A stretch of 64,000 nt of DNA from Exiguobacterium sp. s122 (GCF_018618475.1 NZ_JACSMD010000001.1:620001-684000); one strand, 5' to 3'. Positions 9,569 to 18,177 are shown, counted from the first letter of the stretch. A program made the numbers and translations. The notes: generated by a model not told the origin, from the letters alone.

Positions 9569-10540
9569 ATGAATGTCATAATTTTTACTGAGGGTGGAAC
9601 AGTTAATGGATTTGGTCACATCTCTAGATGCAGTGCATTATACGATGAATTGTTGGCTAGAGGATTAGAAGTAGAATTAATAATCAATACTGATTTAAAG
9701 AAAATTGGTATGTTAGCTGATAGAACGTATCGAATAGCGAATTGGTTATCTATATCGTATCTTAAAGAAGTTTCATTTGATAAAACTTATTGTATTATTG
9801 ATTCTTATGTTGCTGACATGGAAATCCTTGAGTATCTTGAGTTAAATTCAATTAAGTGCATGTATATTGATGACTACAATAGATTAAATTATCCTAAAGG
9901 AATTACGTTGAATCCTAGTTTGAATGAAGAATTTGTGTGTCAAAACAAGAAAAACAGAATTGGTGGAAAAGATTACATTATTCTAAGAAAAGAATTTCAT
10001 ACGAGTATTAATAGAACGGTTAACAAAAGGGCAAAAAATGTACTTGTAACTTTAGGTGGATCAGATTCAAAAGGATTAACAAATATAATATTAGAAAAAG
10101 TGATTCCTCATTTTTCAACTCTTTCATTTGATATCGTTGTTGGTAACAACGATAATATTGCTCAATTTATTAAAAGGAATCCTATAAAAAATGTTACTTT
10201 AATCGAAAATGCAAGTGCTAACGAAATGAGACGATTAATGGAGGCTTCTGATTTTACAATTACAGCTGCAGGACAAACTATTTACGAACTCATTGTAACG
10301 AAAACACCGTTTATTCCAATTAAAACTGCTGAAAATCAAAGTGATAATATTAAAGGTTTGCTCAAGTTTAATATTGTCAATAATGTGATTGATTCAGAAG
10401 ACTTTTCATGGTTTGAAAATCTAATTTATGAAATAAATAATCTTGAAAATTATAATAATAGATTAGAAGTATCACACAAATCTAAAGGTTTAGTTGATGG
10501 AAAAGGTTGCGCAAGAATTATTAATCGATTGTTAGAATAG
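9569..10540 (+). CDS. pseG: UDP-2,4-diacylamido-2,4,6-trideoxy-beta-L-altropyranose hydrolase, PseG
   Basis: 323 residues. It is GT-B-like, related to MurG. The N-terminal GGTVNGFGHISRCSAL holds the glycine-rich loop and the conserved GxGHxxR histidine, and VLVTLGGSDSKGLT and ITAAGQTIYELI are typical PseG motifs. PseG removes UDP from the 2,4-diamido sugar so that PseI can condense it with PEP. Here it would have to accept the product of the neighbouring formyltransferase. It is strongly AT-rich (about 30% GC by eye), unlike pseB/pseC. It starts 29 bp after the cytidylyltransferase gene with an AAAGGATAGG site. Confidence 0.88.
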   Translation: MNVIIFTEGGTVNGFGHISRCSALYDELLARGLEVELIINTDLKKIGMLADRTYRIANWLSISYLKEVSFDKTYCIIDSYVADMEILEYLELNSIKCMYIDDYNRLNYPKGITLNPSLNEEFVCQNKKNRIGGKDYIILRKEFHTSINRTVNKRAKNVLVTLGGSDSKGLTNIILEKVIPHFSTLSFDIVVGNNDNIAQFIKRNPIKNVTLIENASANEMRRLMEASDFTITAAGQTIYELIVTKTPFIPIKTAENQSDNIKGLLKFNIVNNVIDSEDFSWFENLIYEINNLENYNNRLEVSHKSKGLVDGKGCARIINRLLE

Positions 10541-10553
10541 AGGTGAGTTTACA

Positions 10554-11396
10554 ATGACTATGATTTTTTGTGGTTTTGGTAAACTAGGGAAAATATGCTT
10601 AGAAACTTTACTTTATAATAAGTATAGTATTTCCTTTGTACTAACCCATAGAGAATTGGATAAAGATAGTGTAGATACATATTGTGAGTTAAATAACATT
10701 TCGTATTCATATATAGATTTGCGAAAAGAAAAAAGTGATTTACTCAGTCAGATATTAAATCAAAGTCCAAACTATTTAGTGAGCGTGAACTATAGGTATA
10801 TTCTACCCCTTGAAATTATTAATTCTGTAGGAGTTGCTTTAAATCTTCACGGCTCACTTTTACCAAAATACAGAGGTAGGACACCACATGTATGGAGTAT
10901 TATAAATGGAGAAGATTACAGTGGTGTAACTTCGCATTTAATCGATGAAGGTGTAGACACTGGAAAAATAATCAGGCAAGTAAAAATTAAAATTGATCAA
11001 GAAAGTACTGGATATGATTTGTTACAAGAATACGCAAAAGAATATCCGAAGTTGCTATTAGATTCGTTAAAAGATATTCAAAATGGAACTTTACTAAAGG
11101 AACAAGATGAGAAACAAGCAACTTATTTTGGAAAAAGAACTCCGGAAATGGGCTATGTAGATTTTTTTAAAAATTCAATCGAAATAATAAACTTCATCAG
11201 AGCACAGGCTAAACCATATCCAGGCGCCTATTATTATTTAAAAGATGGAAGAAAAATAGTAATACACAAGCTTGTTAGAGAAGCTAATGTAGTGAATATG
11301 GTTGAAGATATTGGAATAATCGAGAAAATAGACGACATATATTATGTAAGATGTAAAAGTGATGTTTTAAAGATAGTTGACTACGAAATATTTTAA
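10554..11396 (+). CDS. Formyltransferase-family enzyme in the PseH position; probable sugar-nucleotide N-formyltransferase
   Basis: 280 residues. The formyl-transferase fold is recognisable from LNLHGSLLPKYRGRTPHVWS (residues about 96-115), which carries the Asn-x-His catalytic pair and the SLLPxxxG loop seen in Fmt and ArnA, and from HLIDEGVDTG with the conserved aspartate. The N-terminus (MIFCGFGKLGKICLETL) is Rossmann-like. The C-terminal third resembles the C-terminal region of sugar-formylating members. Its place between pseG and pseI, with no GNAT-type pseH in the operon, suggests that it formylates the 4-amino group of UDP-4-amino-6-deoxy-AltNAc with formyl-tetrahydrofolate. The sugar and position are inference; the family assignment is firm. 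Confidence 0.85.
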   Translation: MTMIFCGFGKLGKICLETLLYNKYSISFVLTHRELDKDSVDTYCELNNISYSYIDLRKEKSDLLSQILNQSPNYLVSVNYRYILPLEIINSVGVALNLHGSLLPKYRGRTPHVWSIINGEDYSGVTSHLIDEGVDTGKIIRQVKIKIDQESTGYDLLQEYAKEYPKLLLDSLKDIQNGTLLKEQDEKQATYFGKRTPEMGYVDFFKNSIEIINFIRAQAKPYPGAYYYLKDGRKIVIHKLVREANVVNMVEDIGIIEKIDDIYYVRCKSDVLKIVDYEIF

Positions 11397-11425
11397 CTGC
11401 GATTAACTATGAGGTGTGTACAATA

Positions 11426-12472
11426 ATGTCTATTAAAATCCAAGATGTTTCTGTAAGGGATGGCAAGAATGTATTTATTATTGCAGAATTATCTGCAAAC
11501 CACTGCCAAAACATTCAAACTGCTCTCGACACGATAAAAGCTGCGAAAGAATCTGGAGCAGATGCAATTAAGTTGCAAACCTACACTCCAGATACAATTA
11601 CAATAAATTCGAATAATGAGTATTTCAAAATCAATAGCGGTACCATCTGGGACGGAAGGACCCTATACGATCTTTACCAAGAAGCTTATACACCTTGGGA
11701 ATGGCATCAAGAATTGATGGATTATGCGAAAGAGCTGGATATCATTTGCTTCTCTAGCCCATTTGATCCGACTGCGGTGGATTTATTAGAGAGTTTGGAC
11801 GTTCCAGCTTATAAAATTGCTTCTTTCGAGATTACAGACTTACCACTTATCGAGTATGTGGCATCTAAACAAAAGCCAATCATCATCTCAACGGGTATCG
11901 CGACCCTGCAAGAAATCGAGGACGCAGTGAACGTATGTAGGCGGGTCGGGAATGAACAAATTATTTTATTGAAATGTACATCCGCCTATCCGGCTAAAAT
12001 CGAAGATGCCAATCTCCTTACGATGCAAAACATGAGAGAAACGTTTGGTGTCGAAGTCGGATTATCAGATCATACGCTAGGAATAACCGTGCCTGTCGTT
12101 TCCGTTGCATTAGGAGCTTCTGTAATTGAGAAGCATTTCATTCTGGATAAGCAAATTGGAGGCCCAGACGCCAGTTTTTCCTTGGAACCAGACGAATTTA
12201 AAGCGATGGTAGATGCCGTTCGAGATGCGGAACAGGCATTAGGTCGCGTCGATTATCAATTAAACGAGAAAAAAGTAAAAAGCCGAGAGTTTTCACGCTC
12301 GTTGTTTGTTGTAAAAGATATTCAAGCGGGAGAAGTATTCACGACCGAACATGTCCGAAGTATTCGACCAGGTCATGGATTAGCGCCAAAACATCTTACG
12401 TCAATCATTGGAAAAGTAGCACGAGTAGACGTTGAGCGTGGTACTCCGATGAGTTGGAATTTGATGCAATAA
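11426..12472 (+). CDS. pseI: Pseudaminic acid synthase, PseI
   Basis: 348 residues. The ATG at 11426 is 9 nt after GAGGTG; an in-frame GTG at 11414 overlaps that site. It belongs to the NeuB family. A TIM barrel (about 1-280) carries IAELSANHCQN, GADAIKLQTYTPDT, CTSAYPA and SDHTLG, and a C-terminal SAF/antifreeze-like domain (about 285-345) includes SIRPGHGLAPKHL. It condenses 2,4-diamido-2,4,6-trideoxy-altropyranose with PEP to give the nine-carbon acid. The first about 100-200 bp share the AT-rich composition of the upstream genes; the remainder returns to about 45% GC. Last gene of the operon, closed by a terminator. Confidence 0.93.
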   Translation: MSIKIQDVSVRDGKNVFIIAELSANHCQNIQTALDTIKAAKESGADAIKLQTYTPDTITINSNNEYFKINSGTIWDGRTLYDLYQEAYTPWEWHQELMDYAKELDIICFSSPFDPTAVDLLESLDVPAYKIASFEITDLPLIEYVASKQKPIIISTGIATLQEIEDAVNVCRRVGNEQIILLKCTSAYPAKIEDANLLTMQNMRETFGVEVGLSDHTLGITVPVVSVALGASVIEKHFILDKQIGGPDASFSLEPDEFKAMVDAVRDAEQALGRVDYQLNEKKVKSREFSRSLFVVKDIQAGEVFTTEHVRSIRPGHGLAPKHLTSIIGKVARVDVERGTPMSWNLMQ

Positions 12473-12476
12473 CCTA

Positions 12477-12501
12477 AGACGACGTGAAGTCGTCTTTTTT
12501 C
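12477..12501 (+). terminator. Terminator of the pse operon
   Basis: AGACGAC and GTCGTCT pair around a five-nucleotide loop and are followed by TTTTT. Confidence 0.9.
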
Positions 12502-12528
12502 TATGGGAATGAGCATCTGGAATAATAC

Positions 12529-12555
12529 TAAAACATCATCACTTTTGGTCGATAT
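12529..12555 (+). promoter_or_regulatory. SigD promoter of flaG-fliD-fliS-fliT
   Basis: TAAA at 12529-12532, a 16-nt spacer, and TCGATAT at 12549-12555; one mismatch to the SigD consensus. Same spacing as the hag promoter. Confidence 0.82.
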
Positions 12556-12590
12556 AACTAATGAGAACAAAACATGTAGAGGAGAAGCCT

Positions 12591-12947
12591 ATGAATCCGA
12601 CCATCTCTGAAGTCAGACTCCACTTACCTTCTTCTGTTTTGCCGTACGAACAGACTAAAAACGTTTTTGTTGAGGCAAATCAAGAGCGACTTGCTGATGA
12701 GGGCATCGTTGTCTTACCGACTCCTCAACATATTACGAAACTCGAAACGGCAGTCGAGAAGGCAAATCTTGTGTTGGAGCAACAGCAAACCGGACTTAAA
12801 TTTGTTAAGCACGAAAAATTGAACGATTTTTACATTCAAATCCTCGATTCCCATAACGAAGTGATTCGAGAAATTCCTAGCAAAAAATCACTTGATTTCT
12901 TTGCAGCGTTTATGGAGTTCAATCGATTATTCGACGAACGTGTATAA
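12591..12947 (+). CDS. flaG: FlaG family flagellar protein
   Basis: 118 residues from the ATG at 12591, preceded by AGAGGAGAAG. The C-terminal half has the FlaG pattern: LKFVKHEKLNDFYIQILDS followed by NEVIREIPSKKSLDF. FlaG proteins are small factors encoded before fliD and affect filament length; the mechanism is poorly known. First gene of a four-gene filament-assembly operon, with its stop overlapping the fliD ribosome site. Confidence 0.88.
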   Translation: MNPTISEVRLHLPSSVLPYEQTKNVFVEANQERLADEGIVVLPTPQHITKLETAVEKANLVLEQQQTGLKFVKHEKLNDFYIQILDSHNEVIREIPSKKSLDFFAAFMEFNRLFDERV

Positions 12948-12959
12948 AGGAGGCATACG

Positions 12960-14615
12960 ATGACATCACCAATCCGATTTGGCGGACTTGCCAGTGGTAT
13001 TGATACGGATACATTAATCAAATCGTTGATGCAGGCGGAACGAGTACCAGTCGATCGTCTTGAACAGAAAAAGCAAGTGACCGAATGGAAACGCGATGCT
13101 TACCGTGAGATTAACCGATCGCTACTTGCATTACGAACGAGCGCAGTTGATTTAATCTTTAGTCGAAACTTTTACGCTAAAACAGCGTCTTCTTCTGACG
13201 ATACACGTGTATCAGTAGTCAGTGGCCCATCAAGTGGAAATTCGGCGATTTCGATTCAATCGGTTAGCCAATTGGCGACTTCGCCTTCGCATATTACAGA
13301 AGTGCGTAGTGGAGGGAATTTGGTCACCAACTCTACTTCAGTTGCTTCACTTGGGTTAGATGTTGGTCGCCGTAGTCAAACGTTGACAACGACTTCAAAA
13401 GAACTTACATTGAGACCCCTTCCAGGGAACACTCCAACATTCACAGATAAAGACGGTAATTCGATTAATTTAGCGCACACATATGACGCTGCGACTGGAA
13501 AGATAACTTTTGACGATGGGGTAGAGATTCCAGAAGGCGCGAAGGTCCATTATGAGGCTGGCTATCAAATTCAATTGCGCAATAAATCTGGTGGTAATCT
13601 TGAAACAGTCTTCCTTGACCAAAATGCTACATTCAAAGATGTAGTGACAGCACTCAACGGCACACGCACCGGAGTAAGTGCATTCTTTAATGAAGCGTCT
13701 GGAGAGATTTCAATCACCGGTAAGTCAACTGGAACTTCGGCTATTATTGAATTTGAAGGAGCCGCAAAAAACTTATTTGCTTTGAGTGGGACAAAAAACG
13801 GGTCAGATGCTCAAGTAAACATCAACGGAATTAACTTAACGCAGAGTTCAAACACGTTCACAATTGATAATATGACAATTACCTTGAAGTCAACGTTTAC
13901 AGATGGAAAAGCTGTCAATTTGTCGTCTGCAACTGACACACAAAAGGTTTTTGATAATATCAAATCGTTTATTGATAAATACAACGAAACAATTGATTTG
14001 ATGAACAAAAAAACACGGGAAGATCGCTTCCGCAGTTTCGCGCCTCTTACAAAAGCGCAACGCGATGAACTGTCTGAGGACGAGATTAAAAAATGGGAAG
14101 AAAAAGCGATGAGTGGCATGTTACGTAACGATACAATCGTGCGTGGCGCAATGGATAATCTTCGTGGAAAATGGAGTTCATCCTTCTCGTCGACGAATAG
14201 CCCGGAGGCAAGTCGCTTATTTCAAATTGGACTGGCTACAAATGCTGATTTTACAAACGGCGGAAAAATTGAAATCAATGAAGAAAAATTAAAAGCAGCA
14301 ATCGAGAAAAATCCAGAAGAAGTGTATCAACTATTTTCGAATGCTCAAAATGGATTACTCCCTCAAATTCGTGATGCGGCTGGTAGTGCAAGGTCAAACA
14401 TCACTCGAATCGCAGGTTCAGAAGGATCTGGAGCACCCACCTATTCGATGGGTCGCGAAATGTCACAAATTGATAGTCGGATTCAGCGACTTAACGCGTT
14501 GCTTGTAAATAAAGAGAATGCTTATTACCGTCGCTTCGCGGCGATGGAAACGGCGATGAACCAGGCGAACTCGCAAGCCGCCTCACTGCAACAATTTTTA
14601 GGCGGAGGCATGTAA
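12960..14615 (+). CDS. fliD: Flagellar hook-associated protein 2 (filament cap), FliD
   Basis: 551 residues. The FliD N-terminal domain is clear (GLASGIDTDTLIKSLMQAER, then PVDRLEQKKQVTEWKR). The C-terminal domain has TRIAGSEGSGAPTYSMG and ends in a helical heptad region (MSQIDSRIQRLNALLVNKEN through QASLQQFLGG). Five or so FliD subunits cap the growing filament and help flagellin fold. AAAGGAGG overlaps the flaG stop, indicating translational coupling. fliS follows 15 bp downstream. Confidence 0.96.
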   Translation: MTSPIRFGGLASGIDTDTLIKSLMQAERVPVDRLEQKKQVTEWKRDAYREINRSLLALRTSAVDLIFSRNFYAKTASSSDDTRVSVVSGPSSGNSAISIQSVSQLATSPSHITEVRSGGNLVTNSTSVASLGLDVGRRSQTLTTTSKELTLRPLPGNTPTFTDKDGNSINLAHTYDAATGKITFDDGVEIPEGAKVHYEAGYQIQLRNKSGGNLETVFLDQNATFKDVVTALNGTRTGVSAFFNEASGEISITGKSTGTSAIIEFEGAAKNLFALSGTKNGSDAQVNINGINLTQSSNTFTIDNMTITLKSTFTDGKAVNLSSATDTQKVFDNIKSFIDKYNETIDLMNKKTREDRFRSFAPLTKAQRDELSEDEIKKWEEKAMSGMLRNDTIVRGAMDNLRGKWSSSFSSTNSPEASRLFQIGLATNADFTNGGKIEINEEKLKAAIEKNPEEVYQLFSNAQNGLLPQIRDAAGSARSNITRIAGSEGSGAPTYSMGREMSQIDSRIQRLNALLVNKENAYYRRFAAMETAMNQANSQAASLQQFLGGGM

Positions 14616-14630
14616 GAGGAGGAATTTAAC

Positions 14631-15005
14631 ATGGTATCCAATCCATATGCAGCATATCAAAACAACGCGGTTACGACCGCAAACCCGCAAGAACTGACGC
14701 TCATGTTGTATGACGGGGCGCTCAAGTTCACGCGCCTCGCCAAACTCGCCATTGAACAAGGAAATATTGATTTAAAGAACATAAATATTCAAAAAGCACA
14801 GGCCATCTTCCAAGAGATGCGTTTAACGCTCAATAAAGAAATTGCCATCTCAGCAAATCTTGATTCACTTTATGAGTATATTTGGCGTCGTCTCCTAGAT
14901 GCGAATGTAAAAAACGACACTACGATTTTGGATGAGGTGCTCGACTTCACGACCGAACTCCGTGACACGTGGAAGGAAGCGATGAAACTCGCGAAGCAAG
15001 CATGA
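14631..15005 (+). CDS. fliS: Flagellin export chaperone FliS
   Basis: 124 residues, the usual size. The start NPYAAYQNNAVTTANPQEL and LMLYDGALKFTRLA are hallmarks of FliS, a four-helix bundle that binds the flagellin C-terminus and prevents premature polymerisation. It is preceded by AGAGGAGG. Its last codons overlap the next gene (ATGA). Confidence 0.95.
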   Translation: MVSNPYAAYQNNAVTTANPQELTLMLYDGALKFTRLAKLAIEQGNIDLKNINIQKAQAIFQEMRLTLNKEIAISANLDSLYEYIWRRLLDANVKNDTTILDEVLDFTTELRDTWKEAMKLAKQA

Positions 15006-15355
15006 GACCCATCGACGAGATTATTTTAAAGACGCAACGGCTGAAGGACCTGCTCGCGCAAGTGCCGGAAGAGCCGACGTACGACACGTGGATGGACCAA
15101 ATCCATGAACTCTTGGACGACCGTGAGCAACTGCTCGCCGCGCACGGACCAGACCTAGAGGCGGCCGACCAGACCGTCATCCGTCAGCTCGTTGACGACA
15201 GTCAAAAGATTGCCCGTTTGATCGAGGCCGAGCACCAACGGCTCGGGATGACACTTGGGACGGCTCGTCAAGAACGGAAAGCCGTCAAAACATACGTTGA
15301 CCCGTACGAGGAAGTTGACTCAAATTTCGCGGGGCTCTTTGACCAACAGACGTAA
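15002..15355 (+). CDS. fliT: FliT-like flagellar chaperone
   Basis: 117 residues. It starts at the ATG overlapping the fliS stop. It is all-helical and acidic, with coiled-coil tendency. The size, position after fliS and pattern (LKDLLAQVPEEPTYDTWMDQ, ELLDDREQLLAAHGP) fit the FliT-like proteins of Bacillus, which chaperone the cap protein FliD. Sequence conservation in this family is low, so the symbol rests mainly on context. Confidence 0.7.
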   Translation: MRPIDEIILKTQRLKDLLAQVPEEPTYDTWMDQIHELLDDREQLLAAHGPDLEAADQTVIRQLVDDSQKIARLIEAEHQRLGMTLGTARQERKAVKTYVDPYEEVDSNFAGLFDQQT

Positions 15356-15386
15356 AACAGCTCGAAGGCGCGCCTTCGAGCTGTTT
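15355..15386. terminator. Bidirectional terminator between convergent genes
   Basis: A perfect 16-bp inverted repeat (AAACAGCTCGAAGGCG and its complement), A-rich on one side and T-rich on the other. It lies between fliT and the convergent DUF3021 gene. Confidence 0.8.
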
Positions 15387-15391
15387 GTCGT

Positions 15392-15772
15392 TCAAGAAGG
15401 GGTCCTTAGTTGGCGACGGGCTTTAGAGACGAGGTACGTCACGCCAAACAGGATCAGTCCGCTCACGTTGAAGTTCACATACAAACGGCCGAGGTCTTGA
15501 ACGGAGTTGACCGGGACAAGCCCGGACAGAAACACGAGAGGTAAAATTGTCACATGCATGACGGTCCAGTGGATGAAAATCTGTTTCGGGAACGACCATC
15601 TTCTCACTTCGTAAATCACACTCATTACGCCGAGGAAGAAGCCGATGCCGCCGTAAGTTAAAGCGAGGCGGACGCTTTCTGCATCGCCCACTAACCTATT
15701 ATATAGGGCAAGTGCGCCAGATGCCGCCAATAGCAGGATCCCGCGCTTCAATCCTTTCTTAAATAAATCCAT
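15392..15772 (-). CDS. DUF3021-like membrane protein
   Basis: 126 residues from the ATG at 15772, chosen because AAGGATGG lies just before it; a longer frame to 15835 begins with unlikely sequence. Four hydrophobic helices at about 10-30, 38-58, 70-90 and 98-118, with FIHWTVMHVTILPLVFLSG in the third. Overall pattern and length fit DUF3021, small four-helix membrane proteins of Bacillota often found with LytTR regulators. No such regulator is adjacent. Function unknown. Confidence 0.72.
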   Translation of the reverse strand: MDLFKKGLKRGILLLAASGALALYNRLVGDAESVRLALTYGGIGFFLGVMSVIYEVRRWSFPKQIFIHWTVMHVTILPLVFLSGLVPVNSVQDLGRLYVNFNVSGLILFGVTYLVSKARRQLRTPS

Positions 15773-15941
15773 CGAACCCATCCTTCCGACAATGTAGTGG
15801 TCTATTCTACGCAAACAAACGCTCAGAAGTTTCACGATTTTCGAACAGATACAAACACGTCTGTTATCCGGTAAAATCGGGTAAATACCATTAAAACAGG
15901 TAGCTCCATTGCTTCATTTCTGGAATGAGGAGGGAAACGAG

Positions 15942-16127
15942 ATGAGTGAGAAAAATGTGAAACCCGAGTCAGTCAAGAAACGTCGCTACTTCGTCTACGG
16001 TCCAGAGGGAGCGTACGATGAATACGTGGAACGCGATCCGAAGCTCGAGGCGTATGTCGAGGATGACGCGCCACTTGAGGATGGGCCCGACCCGTATGAA
16101 GAAAAGGATTTGAAATCAAGAGGATAA
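15942..16127 (+). CDS. Small acidic hypothetical protein
   Basis: 61 residues from the ATG at 15942, behind a strong GAGGAGGG site. It is basic at the start (VKKRRYFVYGPEGAYDE) and very acidic afterwards (PLEDGPDPYEEKDL), with no hydrophobic segment. No family recognised. The good ribosome site and dedicated terminator support a real gene. Confidence 0.65.
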   Translation: MSEKNVKPESVKKRRYFVYGPEGAYDEYVERDPKLEAYVEDDAPLEDGPDPYEEKDLKSRG

Positions 16128-16137
16128 TGCAACCGGA

Positions 16138-16171
16138 GTCAAGGCCAGATTCATGGCCTTGACTTTTATTT
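16138..16171 (+). terminator. Rho-independent terminator
   Basis: GTCAAGGCCA and TGGCCTTGAC form a perfect 10-bp stem around GATTCA, followed by TTTTATTT. Confidence 0.9.
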
Positions 16172-16274
16172 ATCCAGGGTACGCACCTTGAACTTTTTCT
16201 TACACCGGTCAGGCTAGACAAACCCGTATGCTCATCTTATCAACTACCACATACATGAAAAGGGGAGATTTTTG

Positions 16275-16901
16275 ATGAAGATGAAACGATACGGATTGGT
16301 GCTCGCGTTACCTTTGGCACTACTCGTCGGATGCGGAGATGCAGACGAACTGAAGACGACCGCGACCGACACGGAGGAAGTCGCAGCGGCAGAAACGGAA
16401 AAACAAATAGCTGAACCGAAAGAAGAGACGGAGGTGCAAGAAAGTGAGCTCGGCTCGAACCAGATTTATATGAAGAACAAGGCGCTTGATATTTATGAGA
16501 CGATTGGCTCGATTCAGTTCGTCATCGATAAAGTCCAAACGTCACGACTGACGGTCGAGGAGTCATACCGTGAACTATTCGATGGGAAAGAGGCGGTGAC
16601 GGTCGTGGCGATGAACGTCATCGTCGAAAACACGATTGACGACACAATCAGTTTCCATCCGAACCAGGCGACGCTCGTGACGAATACGGGAGAACAAGTG
16701 ACGGCCGACATCTGGTACTCCGACGATGTTGGCGGCGAGTTCCTAGGGAAAGTGAAGAAGGAAGGGAACGTGCTCTTCTTCGTCGAGACGATGCCTGAGG
16801 AGTTGACAGAAGTCCGCTTCATCGTCGACGGACCGTTCGACGCGAACTATGAGCAGATTGCCGAAGACCGTTACGAGTATAAGATTGATGTTACAAAATA
16901 A
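16275..16901 (+). CDS. Lipoprotein with DUF4352/DUF5068-like domain
   Basis: 208 residues. The ATG at 16275 lies 7 nt after GGGGAG. The signal peptide ends in the lipobox LLVGC (Cys about 17), so it should be lipid-anchored outside the membrane. An acidic Glu/Thr-rich linker (about 20-60) leads to a beta-rich domain (about 65-208) with the pattern VVAMNVIVENTIDDTISFHP typical of DUF4352-type immunoglobulin-like domains. Function unknown; a single-gene unit. Confidence 0.8.
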   Translation: MKMKRYGLVLALPLALLVGCGDADELKTTATDTEEVAAAETEKQIAEPKEETEVQESELGSNQIYMKNKALDIYETIGSIQFVIDKVQTSRLTVEESYRELFDGKEAVTVVAMNVIVENTIDDTISFHPNQATLVTNTGEQVTADIWYSDDVGGEFLGKVKKEGNVLFFVETMPEELTEVRFIVDGPFDANYEQIAEDRYEYKIDVTK

Positions 16902-16934
16902 AAAAGAGTGCATCCATGCGGATGCGCTCTTTTT
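16901..16934. terminator. Bidirectional terminator between convergent genes
   Basis: AAAAAGAGTGCATCC pairs with GGATGCGCTCTTTTT around ATGC. It overlaps the stop codons of both flanking genes. Confidence 0.88.
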
Positions 16935-17430
16935 AACGTTGATGCGGCAACGGAATCGTCAACACGTTCCAGTTCTCCCCGGCGAACAGCTTTGCGAGAA
17001 AGACGATTTGCCCGACGTGGTAGCTGTAGTGCGACACTTGCTTCTCGATCGCCCAGATGGCCGTCTTCTCTTCGCCGCGGATGAGGACGGTCTTGCCGAG
17101 GTCTTCGGGCGTGAGGCTCGCCAACACATCGTCCAACAACTGCCATCGCGCGTCCCACGTCGCCATAAGTTCTTCACGAGACAACTGCTGGTCCTCAAAC
17201 TCGGCGTCGCGGTTGCGGTCCGGTTTCTCGCCGTCCGTCGTCAAAAAGTCGGTCCAACGCGACCACATATTGTTTGAGATGTGCTGTACGATGACAGCGA
17301 GCGAGAGTGTGTCCGGTGCGAGGACGCGATGCAACTCTTCATCGTTTACTTGATTGAGCGCGCTTTCGGCAAGTTGTTTCTGTTCTTGGAAAATGGCACG
17401 TACTTCCGTTATGTAGCGTTGTTCAAACAT
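16933..17430 (-). CDS. DinB-like protein (DUF1572 family)
   Basis: 165 residues, preceded by AAGGAGG. It starts MFEQRYITEVRAIFQEQKQ and carries histidines placed as in DinB/YfiT four-helix metal-binding proteins: VIVQHISNNMWSRW near residue 50 and VSHYSYHVGQIVFLAK near 140. The latter is the usual DinB second metal site. Some relatives are thiol-dependent transferases, for example with bacillithiol; the substrate is not predictable here. Confidence 0.85.
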   Translation of the reverse strand: MFEQRYITEVRAIFQEQKQLAESALNQVNDEELHRVLAPDTLSLAVIVQHISNNMWSRWTDFLTTDGEKPDRNRDAEFEDQQLSREELMATWDARWQLLDDVLASLTPEDLGKTVLIRGEEKTAIWAIEKQVSHYSYHVGQIVFLAKLFAGENWNVLTIPLPHQR

Positions 17431-17476
17431 AGCTTTTCCTCCTTATGTAGAGTTCTTTTAAACATACCCTAAATCA

Positions 17477-17505
17477 AAAAAGACGAACAGTTACCTGTCC
17501 GTCTT
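17477..17505 (-). terminator. Terminator of the second flagellar operon
   Basis: On the minus strand AAGACGGACAG and CTGTTCGTCTT pair (one G-T) around GTAA, then six Ts. It overlaps the DUF2225 stop. Confidence 0.88.
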
Positions 17506-18169
17506 AAGTATGTTCCAATCGAAAATCTTCCCAATGATCTTTTGCCTGCGTTCGAATTCGCTCTGAAACTTCCTTACTGCCGAGAAGGATGCCATACCAG
17601 CGTCTTGCATCCTCATATAATTCAAGGTCGGCTGATAAGTCTGCGATTCGTAACATCAGTTGATCATACGGGAGACCAGTCCGGACTTGGTCTGTGTAGG
17701 TTTCTTGCACTTCGTTATATTTATCGAGCGTGCGTTTCATCCAATCGCGCTCGGCCTTCACGTCGCCCGTCAAGCGGTACATCCAGACGAGGCGCATGCC
17801 GAGCATGGCGACGACGGACGGTTTCTGTCCGCTCAATTGAGCCGTCATCACAGCAAATTTATACAATCGAATAACATGTTCGGGCGTCCGGTCACCGGCC
17901 AAGATGTCGGCGTTCACACGCGGAAAGTACTCCGTCTCAAGCGCCTCACGGTTGTTCTTCCGTACCTTGTCGAACGAGTCGTGGAAGACGAGGTGGCAGT
18001 GGCTACAGACGGCAGGCTCATACAAGTACGGGTTCTCGCCGTCGTACGTCGTGTAACCATCTTTCGCCACTTCTTGCGGTCGGATGTGGCGTGACAACAC
18101 ACGTGGGGTCGTACTCTCTTTTAAGCAATACGGACATTTCACTTTCTTTGAAAACAAATGTTCAGCCAT
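17504..18169 (-). CDS. DUF2225 protein with paired CxxC motifs
   Basis: 221 residues. Two zinc-ribbon-like pairs, CPYC at 12-15 and CSHC at 55-58, are followed by an all-helical TPR-like part (about 80-221) including GMRLVWMYRLTGDVKAERDW. This is the DUF2225 architecture common in Bacillota, whose function is unknown. GAGGTGA before the start overlaps the yaaR stop, and the terminator lies directly after, so it is the last gene of the operon containing the second flagellin. That position suggests a motility link, which is inference. Confidence 0.85.
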   Translation of the reverse strand: MAEHLFSKKVKCPYCLKESTTPRVLSRHIRPQEVAKDGYTTYDGENPYLYEPAVCSHCHLVFHDSFDKVRKNNREALETEYFPRVNADILAGDRTPEHVIRLYKFAVMTAQLSGQKPSVVAMLGMRLVWMYRLTGDVKAERDWMKRTLDKYNEVQETYTDQVRTGLPYDQLMLRIADLSADLELYEDARRWYGILLGSKEVSERIRTQAKDHWEDFRLEHT

Positions 18170-18177
18170 ACATCACC

